Positions 26,028 to 36,433 are shown, numbered from the stretch's first letter. The stretch: DNA of 64,000 nucleotides from Wolbachia endosymbiont (group E) of Neria commutata (GCF_964026735.1 NZ_OZ034692.1:186001-250000); one strand, 5' to 3'. The notes: generated by a model from the letters alone, not told the origin. Numbers and translations: made by a program.

Positions 26028-26801
26028 ATGGATTTTAACTTTTTACGTAATTGGTTCAGCACCATAACCGCTGATACGAATTCAAAATTTGGTGTTGTTG
26101 AAGAATCAACTCTGCCATTGAGCAGTGTCAACTTTACATATGATCTTAAGATAGAAGAAGGGAATGATCAAGAAAGAGATGATTTCGAATTTATTAACCT
26201 TCCTGATGAAAATGAAATACACTCTTTACCTTATTGTGAAACTGATGAAAGTGTTGCAGAAATTGCTGGGTTTAATAGAGAAAAATTATCGGAAATGTGT
26301 GCTTTTTCTAAGATCACCTATGGTAGTAATGATACACAATTATCTGAAGCTAAATATAAAACCAAAGCTGAATTGATCAATGAAGGCTATAGTATTATTC
26401 CATTTTTTTATAGCGATGGAAGACATGCAGGTTTTGTTTTCACAAAAGGCGAGGAAGTAACTATAGCCTACAGAGGCACCAAAGACATTTATGATTTAAT
26501 GGCTGATGTAAATGTTACGTTTGCTACATCGAGTGAACTTTTATCTGAAGGTGGAAGAATGCACTCCGGGTTTTATAATGCGTTTAAAGACTCATGGTCT
26601 AGCCTTTATAAAATATTAGCAACTCATGCAAGTGAACAAACAGTAGAGATACAAGACTTTAAATTCAACTTGACAGGTCATAGCATGGGAGGAGCTATTG
26701 CAAAAATAGCTGCTTTATGTCTTAACAAAGCAGAAAATGCTCAAGACGTTCATGTTGCAACTTTTGGTGATCCAAGAGTTGTCAATGAAGGTGTGCCATA
26801 G
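26028..26801 (+). pseudogene. Class 3 lipase-like gene, cut by a group II intron
   Basis: The first 254 or so residues are intact. A helical N-terminal extension is followed by an alpha/beta hydrolase with VTIAYRGTKDIYD, GGRMHSGFYNAF and the nucleophile elbow FNLTGHSMGGA (Ser about residue 219), then ATFGDPRVVNEG. This is the fungal-type lipase_3 fold, which hydrolyses acylglycerols or phospholipids. The frame is broken at 26791, where the group II intron begins; the stop at 26799 lies in the intron. The Asp/His end of the catalytic triad is missing, and no lipase coding is found beyond the intron at 28659. The ATG at 26028 is preferred to one at 26010. Confidence 0.85.
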
Positions 26802-28658
26802 AGACACAAAGAATGTTCTGAAAAGAGCAAACTAAGTGCAAAAGCTACGCAATAGATGAGGGTGGGCCCCTCGAAGCCGGTTTACAAGAGCAGGCTTCAA
26901 ACAACCATAAGCTGCTTTGGTAAAGAGCCAAGGTAGTGAGCATTATGGAAAAGGCGTAATTATGCGTCATGTATGGAATAGAAAGATGAACGAAAGTGAA
27001 CCACTGATGAAGTGTCGAAAACAATTAGGTGGCGTCAAAACCAGGGGGTCTTGATTAACCTGGGATAAGTCTATCAGGAACTTGTTTACTGGGTAGATGG
27101 CGTCCGGCATAGAGGTGGCATGAATCTATTTCAGGCTATTGTGTGGAACTACGGGAACCTGTCGTTTCGATGATAAGGGAGAAATCCAAGGAGCTAAACT
27201 CCAAGGGTGAGAGTACCGATACGGAAAACAGGGGCGGATCAGCTCGTAGTAGTGAAGAAGTTTCTGTAATGGGAATGGAGCGAAGGGGCTGAGTTATTCA
27301 GTTTTAGTTATTTGTCAACCGAAAGGGAGGAGTAAATGAATAAAACAAAGTCTTTTGATATACCGAAGCAACTTATTAGGAGAGCTTATAAACAAGTGTC
27401 CAAAAACAAGGGTGCTGCTGGTGTAGATGAGGTTTCGATAACAAAGTTTGAGGAAGATCTAAAAGATAATCTCTATAAACTATGGAATCGGATGTCATCT
27501 GGAAGTTATTTTCCAGAGCCTGTAAAAGCTGTAGCAATACCAAAAGGTACGGGAGGGGGACAAAGAATTTTATGTGTTCCTTCAGTATCGGACAGGATAG
27601 CGCAGACAGCAGCTACAATGTATCTAGAACCGTTAGTAGAACCGAAGTTTCATGAAGATTCATATGGTTATAGACCAAACAAATCTGCACTGGATGCGGT
27701 AGGAACTGCGAGGAAAAGATGCTGGTGGTACGATTGGACGATAGATCTTGATATAGCAGGATTTTTCGACAATTTGGACCACGAGTTGGCATTGCAAGCT
27801 ATCAAAAGGCACACAGACTGCAAATGGGTCATACTGTATGTTGAAAGATGGATAAAAGCTCCAATTCAGCAAGCAGATGGCGGTAAGGTAGTTAGGGAAA
27901 AAGGAGTTCCGCAAGGAGGTTCAACAAGCCCGCTGATCTCAAACATATTTATGCATCATGTATTTGATGAGTGGATGAGACGAAAGTGCCCAACAATAGC
28001 ATTTGAGAGGTATGTAGATGATGCGATAGTGCACTGCAAGAGTAGTAGGCAGGCAGAATTTATGAGGGTAGCAATAGAAGAAAGATTGGCTGAGTATAAG
28101 CTAAAATTACATCCTGAAAAGACACAAATTGTGTACTGCAAGGATGACAATAGGAAAAGTGAATTTCCTAAACAAAGTTTTGATTTTCTGGGTTATACAT
28201 TTAGACCCAGGTTAGCAAGAAATAAAATAGGAAAGCATTTTGTTTCATTTCTTCCTGCGATTAGCAACAAGGCCAAGAAAAATATTACTACAACCATAAG
28301 GTCATGGAAAATACTACGAAATACACACAAAACATCAGAGGAAATATCAAAGATAGTAAATCCAATAGTCAGAGGCTGGTATCAGTACTATGGCAGGTTT
28401 TACAGGAAAGAGATATACAAACCTCTGAGAAACATAGAGCGGCACCTAGAAAAGTGGGTCAGAAGAAAGTATAAGAAGCTTCGAAATCATGGAAGACTAG
28501 CAAGGCAACTTCTAGGAAAAATGAGGAAAGAAGAGCCAAATACTTTTTACCACTGGACACTTGGTTTAGGGCAAAAGACTGAATAATGGGAGCTGTGTGA
28601 GTCGCGAGGTTCATGCACAGTTCTGCGAGAGACTGGTGGGGAAGTTCCACCGGTCTAC
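26791..28658 (+). mobile_element. Group II intron
   Basis: The 5' end GTGTGCC fits the GUGYG consensus. About 540 bases of structured RNA precede the maturase gene. After it, domain V (GAGCTGTGTGAGTCGCGAGG to CACAGTTCTG) and domain VI (AGACTGGTGG pairing with CCACCGGTCT) end near 28658. The intron inserted into a lipase-like gene. The sequence after the 3' end belongs to a different gene on the other strand, so this copy joins two former sites. The 3' boundary is uncertain by a few bases. Confidence 0.85.
27336..28586 (+). CDS. ltrA: Group II intron reverse transcriptase/maturase
   Basis: A 416-residue multifunctional intron protein. The reverse transcriptase fingers/palm carry GVPQGGSTSPLISNIF and the active site FERYVDDAIVHC (YVDD at about 226-229, a variant of the usual YADD). 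The X or maturase domain follows with VNPIVRGWYQYYGRF. There is no C-terminal HNH endonuclease, so mobility would use other target priming. It helps the intron RNA fold and splice and copies it into new DNA sites. The ribosome-binding GGGAGGAG precedes the ATG. The frame is intact, so this is one of the few apparently active mobile-element proteins in the window. Confidence 0.93.
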   Translation: MNKTKSFDIPKQLIRRAYKQVSKNKGAAGVDEVSITKFEEDLKDNLYKLWNRMSSGSYFPEPVKAVAIPKGTGGGQRILCVPSVSDRIAQTAATMYLEPLVEPKFHEDSYGYRPNKSALDAVGTARKRCWWYDWTIDLDIAGFFDNLDHELALQAIKRHTDCKWVILYVERWIKAPIQQADGGKVVREKGVPQGGSTSPLISNIFMHHVFDEWMRRKCPTIAFERYVDDAIVHCKSSRQAEFMRVAIEERLAEYKLKLHPEKTQIVYCKDDNRKSEFPKQSFDFLGYTFRPRLARNKIGKHFVSFLPAISNKAKKNITTTIRSWKILRNTHKTSEEISKIVNPIVRGWYQYYGRFYRKEIYKPLRNIERHLEKWVRRKYKKLRNHGRLARQLLGKMRKEEPNTFYHWTLGLGQKTE

Positions 28659-29276
28659 TCTCCCTTAATTGCTAACAAACTCTGTTCACTCAAAGTAAAT
28701 GATTTCATTAACTCATTAATTTGTAACCAAAACTTAGAGATATTTTGTTCTGCAGCAAATACGCACTTAATTATATCTCTGTAAGAGGAACAATTTTGTA
28801 ACTCTGATTTCAAAGTCATAAGCATATTGATTGTTACGTCTGGAGATGCATTCTGAAGTGTTGCAGGTAACATCTTAAGTATACCAGGAATGTATTCCCT
28901 CTGCCAAAAGTCATGATCAAATTCTTCAATTTCATTTATAAATTGAGTTACAAATGGTAAAGTAAATTCTTCTACCCTTAAAGAAGTATGATTTTTTATG
29001 CAGCAATATATCTGTACTGATGTGTTGAGTAAGTTATATTCTTCATACAACAGTTTATAGAACATATCGTACCCATGTAGATTCAAGAGTTCAGAAAAAA
29101 AAATCTCCTATTTCTTCAATAGGAATATTGTTATCCAGTAGATAACAGATAATATAATCTGCACCAAAATTTGCTCTTTTTTGATTGAGAATAATGTTTC
29201 TAAAATCATTAAATAAAAACTCACGGCCTGTGAATATATTATTATTAACAATATTCGTGGTATCAAAAGCAATGAT
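28655..29276 (-). pseudogene. 3' part of a decayed hypothetical gene
   Basis: The frame of 28655-29086 encodes 143 residues (HGYDMFYKLLYEEYNLL onward) and ends inside the intron's last bases. Upstream, a run of nine A on the + strand (29095-29103) shifts the frame. With eight, the protein continues through IPIEEIGDFFSELLN back to the TAA at 29277, which is in frame with the end of the next ORF. So this stretch looks like the continuation of the gene at 29277-30455, broken by one nonsense codon, one homopolymer shift and loss of its end to the intron. Function is unknown. Confidence 0.6.
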
Positions 29277-30455
29277 TTAAATGAATTTTCTTATCTGTTC
29301 CAAAGATAATGTATTTATTCGTATTAACCTATTTAACAAATGATAGAAAATTGGATGAGAGTGATAATATATGGAATAGATTTTTAAACATCTTACATAA
29401 TCCGGTAGAGCACCACATACAATGCCGTTTTTTGCTTGAGCTTCTTTAATAAAATCATCTATTTCTGTTTGAGAATAAACATTTGCTGGAGAATTAGATA
29501 GGATTGCATTTCCTTCTATAATGAAATTTTCTATTTCTTGAGAAGAATCATTCCGGTTATTGGCACTCAGTGTTAAGTCTAAAATGCTTGGATCTATCAA
29601 TTGTAATATTATATTTCTTGCCTGCTTCAGACTAAAGCGCTTATCTGATTTTAGTAATTTCAAAAAACTTTCTTTGTAGTGTATCAATTTTATCAAACTA
29701 TCTCGTGATAACTTAATAAAAAAGTTCCTTATTCCTTTTTGGCAGCAAGAAAAGCTTAAAATTTCAGCAATTATTTCTCTGAGCTGTTTGTAACAATCTA
29801 ATTTTTTTGTATGATTATCTCTGCTGAGTACTACGTCGAGTAGAGTGTTCGCTGTAACAACATCCTTGATAACAAATTTACCACTTTCACTTGGAAATAT
29901 ATTATTTTTTAGTACGTTGATAAACTCCATTGCCTCATTAGGAAGTTTAACTTTTTCTGAAATGATGTCTAAATATCTAACAATGGTTGAAGGATCTTGT
30001 GATCCAAAACCAAGAGCTTCATCACTTGGTTCTATTTTTGAAGCTATGTTCTCGGTAATTTCTGCAGCTTGCTCAAATGCAATATTTTCTCTTATATTTC
30101 CAGCGTGATCAAATCTAAAAGCAATAAAAATATCAAATATTTCATTAATTGAACATGAAAAATCTGGCATTTCATCATCCACTTCCTCCAATATACCTAT
30201 ACTAAAATATCTAAATGGATCATTTATTATATACAAAAAATCGACATCCTTTTTGACTAAGAATCTTATAAAGTTATCTACTTCGTTTTTAAGTAGCTCC
30301 TCTTCTATATTGCCTTTAGCTTCTTTATATGTTTCTTCACTGTAAAACTTTTTTTGATATGATGACGATAAAATTTCCTGATATGCGCTAATGTACGTAC
30401 CTACATGAGCACGCATAATTTCACGTACAAAACCCAATCTAGCAACACTAAGCAT
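29277..30455 (-). CDS. Hypothetical protein, 392 residues, probably truncated
   Basis: Not recognised. It is helical, acidic, and rich in Ile, Leu, Asn and Glu, with no signal peptide or clear membrane helix. It starts MLSVARLGFVREIMRAHVG. The stop TAA at 29277 is followed in the same frame by about 58 more open codons, suggesting the ancestral protein was near 600 residues. It is divergent from pdhB with 138 bases between them. It may be translated as a shortened protein or be a pseudogene. Confidence 0.6.
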   Translation of the reverse strand: MLSVARLGFVREIMRAHVGTYISAYQEILSSSYQKKFYSEETYKEAKGNIEEELLKNEVDNFIRFLVKKDVDFLYIINDPFRYFSIGILEEVDDEMPDFSCSINEIFDIFIAFRFDHAGNIRENIAFEQAAEITENIASKIEPSDEALGFGSQDPSTIVRYLDIISEKVKLPNEAMEFINVLKNNIFPSESGKFVIKDVVTANTLLDVVLSRDNHTKKLDCYKQLREIIAEILSFSCCQKGIRNFFIKLSRDSLIKLIHYKESFLKLLKSDKRFSLKQARNIILQLIDPSILDLTLSANNRNDSSQEIENFIIEGNAILSNSPANVYSQTEIDDFIKEAQAKNGIVCGALPDYVRCLKIYSIYYHSHPIFYHLLNRLIRINTLSLEQIRKFI

Positions 30456-30593
30456 ACCACCTCACTTTCACATTTAAGAGAATTTACCATAAAATTTTAT
30501 CTATTGCAACTAAAACTCTATTGGTTATACCGCTTTACTTGCACCTGATAATTTTGATATATTAATTGAATTGAAATCTATAGAAGTTTATAC

Positions 30594-31595
30594 ATGGCAA
30601 GTCTAAGTGTAAGAGAAGCTTTATGCATAGCAATAAGAGAGGAAATGGAGAATAATCCTGATGTGTTCGTCATGGGTGAAGAAGTTGCAGAATATGATGG
30701 TGCTTATAAAGTAACTAAGGGGCTACTAAAAGAGTTTGGAGAAAACAGGGTTATTGATACCCCTATTACTGAGCACGGATTCGCTGGTCTTGCTGTTGGT
30801 GCAGCGTTTGCTGGTCTGAGGCCAATAGTAGAGTTTATGACTTTTAACTTTTCTATGCAGGCTATTGATCAAATTGTGAACTCTGCAGCAAAGACAAATT
30901 ATATGTCAGGTGGTCAGCTTGGATGCTCCATAGTGTTTCGTGGACCAAATGGTGCTGCAGCAAGAGTTGCTGCACAACACTCTCAATGCTTTGCATCTTG
31001 GTATTCACACGTACCAGGATTGAAGGTAGTAGCACCTTATTTTGCTTCCGATTGCAGGGGATTGCTTAAAGCTGCAATTTGTGATCCAAACCCGGTTATA
31101 TTTCTGGAGAATGAGATAGCTTATGGACATGAGCATGAAGTTCCAGATTCTGAATTATCAAATAAAGACTATTTAGTAGAAATAGGCAAAGCTGCTGTTA
31201 TACGCAAAGGAAAAGATGTAACTATTACTGCTTTCTCACTAAAAGTAATGGATGCTTTAAATGCAGCTGATTTGCTTGTTGGTGAAGGTATAGAAGCTGA
31301 AGTGATTGACTTAAGGACTTTAAGGCCGCTTGATGTTGAAACTATTATCAACTCTGTCAAAAAAACTAATAGATTAGTTAGTGTAGAAGAAGGATGGCCA
31401 TTTGCAGGAATAGGAGCAGAACTTTCAGCTGTTGTTATGGAACAGGGATTTGACTATCTTGATGCTCCAGTTGTGCGGGTAACTGGTAAGGACATTTCAC
31501 TTCCGTATGCTGCAAATCTGGAAAAAAAAGCATTACCACAAGTGGAGGATATAGTTGAAGCTGTGCGTAAAGTTTGTTTTAGAGCCTGTATGTAA
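30594..31595 (+). CDS. pdhB: Pyruvate dehydrogenase E1 component, beta subunit
   Basis: A 333-residue transketolase-like subunit that, with PdhA, decarboxylates pyruvate using thiamine diphosphate. Signatures are [55 protein letters not shown] and the C-terminal swivel region [13 protein letters not shown]. There is no N-terminal lipoyl domain, unlike the longer PdhB of many alphaproteobacteria. The gene stands alone, as is usual in Rickettsiales where pdhA and pdhB are apart. The ATG start is clear. IS debris begins about 100 bases after the stop. Confidence 0.96.
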   Translation: MASLSVREALCIAIREEMENNPDVFVMGEEVAEYDGAYKVTKGLLKEFGENRVIDTPITEHGFAGLAVGAAFAGLRPIVEFMTFNFSMQAIDQIVNSAAKTNYMSGGQLGCSIVFRGPNGAAARVAAQHSQCFASWYSHVPGLKVVAPYFASDCRGLLKAAICDPNPVIFLENEIAYGHEHEVPDSELSNKDYLVEIGKAAVIRKGKDVTITAFSLKVMDALNAADLLVGEGIEAEVIDLRTLRPLDVETIINSVKKTNRLVSVEEGWPFAGIGAELSAVVMEQGFDYLDAPVVRVTGKDISLPYAANLEKKALPQVEDIVEAVRKVCFRACM

Positions 31596-31794
31596 GCTAA
31601 ACAATAAATCTCCATAATGCCTTACCTACCAAAATGTAGATTTTCTTGACCAACAGCGGCTCCATTAACCCCAAGTCTGTATGGCTTTGTTGCATAGCTA
31701 ATGCATTTTAAGGTATAGCCAACTAAGATAAGGTTTACCTAGATAAATTTTATAGTAAGATGATAGATTGAATAATAACGAGATGGAGTTAAAA
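31596..31794. other. Intergenic region leading into IS debris
   Basis: Non-coding. GGCTTTGTTGCATAG at about 31684 resembles the terminal sequence of other IS families but has no partner nearby. From about 31740 the sequence looks like the 5' end of an IS630-type element. Confidence 0.3.
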
Positions 31795-31840
31795 ATGCCC
31801 AAACCATACAGCGAGGACTTGCGAGAACGTGTTTTCAAGA
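31795..31840 (+). mobile_element. IS630-type transposase, N-terminal fragment
   Basis: ATG at 31795 opens MPKPYSEDLRERVFK, the typical N terminus of IS630 transposases. After 15 codons the frame runs into an IS5-like element at 31841. The rest of this transposase is not found to the right in the same direction. Confidence 0.75.
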
Positions 31841-32577
31841 GATCCCCTGCGAAAAGTAAAAAACAGATGAAAAACACTAAAAAGCGTATAAAATAAAAAT
31901 TTTAGAAGAGTAAAATAGCAATAAGTTACGCAAAAGTTGCAAAAATCCAGTATATTTTCAGGCAATTAACGGGTCTGACAACATTACAAAAGATAGAACG
32001 CTGACTCCAGAGAGGATTTTAAAAATTTTAGCAGACGTCACGGAGCAACCGATACAGCGGCCGAAAGACAGCAAAAAACGTAAGAAAAGTTATTCCGGAA
32101 AAAAGAAAACAACCACGATGAAAACCGAAATTGTGATTGAGGGAAATGGGCAAATTCTGTCGATTTCAAAGTCACATCGAGGTCGAATGCACGATTTTGG
32201 CATAAGGAAACAGGAAAAATTGTTGCCCAAAGATAGCATAAAATATGCTGATTCTGGGTATCAAGGTTGGCAAAAACTGCAGAAAAACGTTGTGATTCCG
32301 TACAAAAAATACCGTAAAAAGCCACTAACGGAGGGGCAAAAGGAGCATAATCGAAAATTGGCATCGTTCAGGATGCGTGTGGAAAATAAGATTCGCGAGA
32401 TCAAAATTTTTAAGATTATGTCAAATGTTTACCGCAATTTTCAGAAAAAATACAACTTGAGATTTAATATTATTGCGGGTATTCTGAACTTGCGGCATAG
32501 TTTTTAATAATTTTTGGGCTGGGGATTTCTTACCAGATTTTATCAGCAACTTGCTTTACGTTGTTTCGCAGGGGATC
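31841..32577 (+). mobile_element. IS5-like element, internally deleted (737 bp)
   Basis: The ends GATCCCCTGCGAAA and their complement are intact but differ from the usual GACCCCC by one base. About 240 bases of the transposase's first half are missing at about 31983, and the start codon is ATA. The DDE half (32118-32507) remains open, with the ADSGYQGW and RVENKIREIK motifs. The copy cannot make a full transposase. No TA repeat flanks it. Confidence 0.85.
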
Positions 32578-32650
32578 TCCTCTTCTAAAACTTTCATTTT
32601 ACATGCTTTTTAATGTTTTTCATCTGTTTTTTACCTTTTCGCAGGGGGTC
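32578..32650 (-). mobile_element. Left-end fragment of an IS5-like copy
   Basis: Reads backwards from GACCCCCTGCGAAAAGG at 32650 to AGAAGAGGA next to 32577. It is only the first 73 bases of the element, abutting the copy at 31841. The junction indicates an insertion next to or into an older copy, followed by loss of the remainder. Confidence 0.8.
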
Positions 32651-32960
32651 TCTAATTGTCACTTCCTTAATAGTTATGTTGGGATTTTCTTCTATCCACG
32701 CCTCAATTTGCTCACGTTGACTCTGATTCAGTATGGTTTTTCTACGGCGCTCTGGGGGGGCAAACAGTTTTTCTGTCCTTTCAAACTTTAGGTGTTTTAT
32801 CCATTCAGTCAACGCAGTTCTTGAATTTTCATACCTTTGCTACAGCTGTTATACTGCTTTCTTTAGCTGCTATTACAGCATGTAGTTTTTTTGCAACATA
32901 TGCATTATTTCTCACCTTCTTTAACATTTCTTTTGCTAACTTAACGACTTTTTCATCTAA
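32651..32960 (-). pseudogene. IS630-type transposase fragment
   Basis: Read on the minus strand, NNAYVAKKLHAVIAAKES and, in another frame, LTEWIKHLKF then KLFAPPERRRKTILNQSQ and EENPNITIKEV. These are the helix-turn-helix and linker parts of an IS630 transposase, broken by a frameshift and ending at the IS5-like fragment. It has no start, catalytic domain or end. Confidence 0.7.
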
Positions 32961-32996
32961 TAATTTTGATACCAATGCCATTCAAAATCTCTATAA

Positions 32997-33509
32997 TTAT
33001 ACCGTTCCTGGTATATTCTTATTTCCCTCATTGCCTAATCGTTTGTTCACTAATGGAACTTGGTATAACGCTCGCTGTAGAATAATGCATGCGGCAATTT
33101 TATCATCTATTTTCTTTGATTTTGTGATTGATATCCCTGTGATTTTTAGCGCATGAGTTGCCATAGATGTAGAAAAGCTTTCGTCTTGTAAATATATATT
33201 TACTTTATATTTTTTGATTATTTTATTTGCAAATTCAATTATGACTCTACACCATTCATTTTCTTGTCCACTTGCTGAGAGTGGTAGCCCTATTACTATT
33301 GATTCAGCTTCATTTTCTTTGAGTATTCTGTGCAGGTAGCCCAAATCCTTACGCATATTTTTTCTGTGATAGATGCTATGGGCGGTAGCTATAAGTTGTG
33401 TTTTATCACTAAACGCTATTCCTACCTGTTTTCCTCCCATATCAAGGGACATTATGCGCTTATTTTTTGGAATACATTTTAGGAATTCATCTATATTTCT
33501 ATGTAGCAT
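32997..33509 (-). CDS. ruvX: Putative pre-16S rRNA nuclease / Holliday junction resolvase (YqgF)
   Basis: At 170 residues this is a RuvX/YqgF protein with an RNase H fold. The acidic active site is visible: D in MSLDMGGKQVGIAFSD, E in EAESIVIGLPLS and D in KKIDDKIAACIILQ. YqgF trims the 5' end of 16S rRNA in E. coli; a DNA junction role has also been suggested. It starts on the base after the nrdA stop, so the two form an operon read leftward. Its end lies about 40 bases from IS630 debris, leaving the C terminus (NEGNKNIPGTV) possibly altered. Confidence 0.9.
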   Translation of the reverse strand: MLHRNIDEFLKCIPKNKRIMSLDMGGKQVGIAFSDKTQLIATAHSIYHRKNMRKDLGYLHRILKENEAESIVIGLPLSASGQENEWCRVIIEFANKIIKKYKVNIYLQDESFSTSMATHALKITGISITKSKKIDDKIAACIILQRALYQVPLVNKRLGNEGNKNIPGTV

Positions 33510-35294
33510 TTATTGGCATGATATGCATTCATCATAATTAATATCTGTTTTTTGCTGCAATATTTCACTTTTTTTAAATATATCATGCGAAACCTTATCA
33601 GCTCTCTGCATTGACTGTGATCTACAGTAGTATAAACTCTTGAGCCCTTTTCTCCAAGCAAGCATGTGTATTTTGTGTAAGTAACGTTTGTGTACATTAG
33701 CAGGCAAGAATAAATTTACTGATTGAGACTGACAAACATATGGAGTTCTATCACTTGCATGTTCTACAATCCATCTTTGATCAAGTTCATATGCTGTTTT
33801 AAAGACTAATTTTTCATATTCGCTAAGGAAATCCAAATGTTGTACAGAGCCTTCGTTTGTTGAAATTGAAGACCATATTTTATCATTGTCTTGATTTTTT
33901 TCTGCTAACAGTTTTTGTAAGAATTTATTCCGCACTACAAATGAACCTGTTAGCGTCTTTTGTATAAATACGTTTGCTGCATATGGCTCTATTCCAGGAG
34001 AAGTGTTGCCTGCAATGATAGAGATCGAAGCAGTTGGAGCGATAGCGAGCTTGTGTGTAAATCTCTCGATTAAGTTGATTTCCTGAGCATCCAGGCAAGA
34101 TCCCTTTTCTTCTGCTAGCTTTTTAGAAACTATATCTGCTTGTTCACGTAAATACTTGAATATTTTTTTATTCCATTGTTGTGCTACTACTGATTCAAAA
34201 GGAACCATTTTACTTTGTAAAAATGAATGAAAGCCCATAACACCAAGACCAATACTACGTTCCCTTATTGCAGAGTATTTTGCTCGCTTCATTTCATCCG
34301 GCGCTTTGTTTATGAAGTCTTCTAATACATTGTCAAGAAAACGCATTATGTCTTCTATAAAAAGTGTATTGTCTTTCCATTCTTCGTAGTACTCAAGATT
34401 TACGGATGATAGACAACACACAGCAGTGCGTGACTTATTCAGGTGATCATAACCTGTAGTTAAAGTTATCTCGCTACAAAGATTTGACATTTTAATGTCT
34501 AAATTGAGCTTTTTATAAGACTCTGGCTTATTATTATTTGTTGCATCAAGAAAAATGATATATGGTTCGCCAGTCTCAATTCTTGCTGTTAATATTTTGA
34601 TCCACATATCGCGTGCTTTTACTGTTGAGATAACTTTATTATTGTGAGGACTAATTAAATCCCACTCTTGATCATTCTCAACAGCTTGCATGAATTTATC
34701 AGTTACCATTACAGCGTGGTGTATATTTAGTGCTTTGCGATTTGGGTCTCCACCTGTTGGCTTGCGTAAATCCAGAAACTCTTCTATTTCTGGATGAGAT
34801 ACTGGGAGATAGACAGCTGAGCTTCCTCGCCTCAATGATCCCTGACTAATTGCAAGCGTTAAAGCATTTTGTACCACAATAAATGGAACAATTCCTGATG
34901 TTTTACCGCTACCTTTCACACTTTCTCCTATTGAGCGCAGGTTTCCCCAGTAACTACCTATTCCCCCACCACGTGCAGCGAGCCAAACATTTTCATTCCA
35001 TAAATCAACTATTCCCTGCAAGCTGTCTTCGGTTTCATTAAGAAAGCAAGAGATAGGTAATCCTCTTTTAGTGCCACCATTACTGAGTATTGGTGTTGAA
35101 GGCATAAACCATAGGTTACTCATGTAGTCATAAAGGCGCTGTGCGTGCTCTTTATCGTCAGAGTAGTAATTTGCAATACGTATGAAGAGGTCTTGATAAC
35201 TTTCATTTTCTATTAAATATCTGTCCGACAGAACTGCTTTCCCGAAGTCGGTCAATTTACTGTCTTTTTCATAATTAATAGTAATGTTATTCAT
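33510..35294 (-). CDS. nrdA: Ribonucleoside-diphosphate reductase, alpha subunit
   Basis: About 594 residues, the short class I alpha form used in Rickettsiales. It lacks the long N-terminal ATP cone. Signatures are PTPILSNGGTKRGLPISCFL with the first active-site cysteine, ARGGGIGSYWGNLRSIG, SNLCSEITL with the radical/redox cysteine region, the conserved LAIAPTASISIIAGNTSPGIEP and the C-terminal CISC pair that receives electrons from thioredoxin. The enzyme makes deoxynucleotides with the NrdB subunit, which is not in this window. The start is taken at MNNITINYEKD; 13 upstream codons are open. ruvX follows with no gap. Confidence 0.95.
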   Translation of the reverse strand: MNNITINYEKDSKLTDFGKAVLSDRYLIENESYQDLFIRIANYYSDDKEHAQRLYDYMSNLWFMPSTPILSNGGTKRGLPISCFLNETEDSLQGIVDLWNENVWLAARGGGIGSYWGNLRSIGESVKGSGKTSGIVPFIVVQNALTLAISQGSLRRGSSAVYLPVSHPEIEEFLDLRKPTGGDPNRKALNIHHAVMVTDKFMQAVENDQEWDLISPHNNKVISTVKARDMWIKILTARIETGEPYIIFLDATNNNKPESYKKLNLDIKMSNLCSEITLTTGYDHLNKSRTAVCCLSSVNLEYYEEWKDNTLFIEDIMRFLDNVLEDFINKAPDEMKRAKYSAIRERSIGLGVMGFHSFLQSKMVPFESVVAQQWNKKIFKYLREQADIVSKKLAEEKGSCLDAQEINLIERFTHKLAIAPTASISIIAGNTSPGIEPYAANVFIQKTLTGSFVVRNKFLQKLLAEKNQDNDKIWSSISTNEGSVQHLDFLSEYEKLVFKTAYELDQRWIVEHASDRTPYVCQSQSVNLFLPANVHKRYLHKIHMLAWRKGLKSLYYCRSQSMQRADKVSHDIFKKSEILQQKTDINYDECISCQ

Positions 35295-35356
35295 AATATT
35301 CCTCTTATTATCCTTTATATGATATATAGACACTTAAAGATCGCTTTGAGCGATTT

Positions 35357-36433
35357 TTAAGTTAGGCTTTTCGAATTTTTTTGTGGATGCTGTAACGCAA
35401 ACAAGATACCGTCAACCTGACTGCCATATATTTTACAGTAACTCATATAACTTATTTGCATACTTATTTCTTTTGCAACATGTTGAACATAACTTTCTGA
35501 GTGCCGAAAATAATCTCCTTTGTTTACAAAGTCAACACCTTCACCCTCCTTTCTTCTTATTAGACATACGATAACTCCTTTTTTACTTATAAATCTTTTT
35601 GCTAATTCTAATTCTGACTGAAAATCATGTAGATAATGTAATACTTCAGCGAGGATAATAACATCATACTGGTGACTTTTCTCTTGTTTAAGAAATTCTG
35701 TTATTTCCATATGTATTAATTCATTATAAACAGGTTTACCTTTTATAAAGCACCCTCTTGCAATATTCAGCATTCTACTTGAAATGTCAATTCCTGTTAT
35801 GTGATTTCCAGCATTATGTATTTTTAAGAAGTGACCGCATATTCCAGTTCCGCAGCCAAGATCAAGTATACTAAGTTTAGAAGTGGAATCATTAAAGATT
35901 TTTGTGATAATCATATGCACAAGTTCATGGCCTCTATATTGCTTAGCAATCAACCAATGCTCTACAAAATATTCACCTGTATAATCAAAATATTGCTTTA
36001 TTAGATTTTTAGGTAATTCTGTAATGGGTGTTGGGTTCGTCATTTTTTTTATATAATAAGACGCTTCTTGATGATCGTTATCTAACTTTAGCGTCTTTGT
36101 TAAATAGGTATAAGCTTTGTTTGTATTTCCTACTGCAAAATGGCATCTACCAATGTTGTACCAAACAATAGGTAAGTTGGAGTGAAATATACTGATTAAC
36201 CAAAATCTTAACTTTGCATCTGATATGTTTCCTTTATAAAAGTGATATAAACCGATTTCAATATTGGTGTTTAGTAGGTTTTTAGACTTTTCAAGAAGTG
36301 TTGTCGTTTCTTTATGAAGGGCGTAACATTTATTCACAACAAAGTACTTCACTTTTTTGACATTAAACACACTAAGGAACTTATACATAAAACTCAAAAT
36401 AACATTTTTTATAAAGGATAAACTATTTTTCAT
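35357..36433 (-). CDS. TPR-containing class I SAM-dependent methyltransferase
   Basis: 358 residues. A helical N-terminal half has tetratricopeptide-like repeats (about 58-125, with GLYHFYKGNISDAKLRFW and WYNIGRCHFAVGNTNKAY). The C-terminal half is a Rossmann methyltransferase with motif I ILDLGCGTGICG at about 189-200, then GIDISSRML and VIILAEVLHYL. The layout resembles the TPR-methyltransferase proteins of alphaproteobacteria of unknown substrate. It lies upstream of nrdA on the same strand with about 60 bases between, and its divergent neighbour is the 23S rRNA gene. Confidence 0.85.
   Translation of the reverse strand: MKNSLSFIKNVILSFMYKFLSVFNVKKVKYFVVNKCYALHKETTTLLEKSKNLLNTNIEIGLYHFYKGNISDAKLRFWLISIFHSNLPIVWYNIGRCHFAVGNTNKAYTYLTKTLKLDNDHQEASYYIKKMTNPTPITELPKNLIKQYFDYTGEYFVEHWLIAKQYRGHELVHMIITKIFNDSTSKLSILDLGCGTGICGHFLKIHNAGNHITGIDISSRMLNIARGCFIKGKPVYNELIHMEITEFLKQEKSHQYDVIILAEVLHYLHDFQSELELAKRFISKKGVIVCLIRRKEGEGVDFVNKGDYFRHSESYVQHVAKEISMQISYMSYCKIYGSQVDGILFALQHPQKNSKSLT

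Noticed and set aside
32821..33156. Plus-strand ORF of 111 codons
   Set aside because: It is opposite the IS630 fragment and the ruvX C terminus, both of which have recognisable family motifs.
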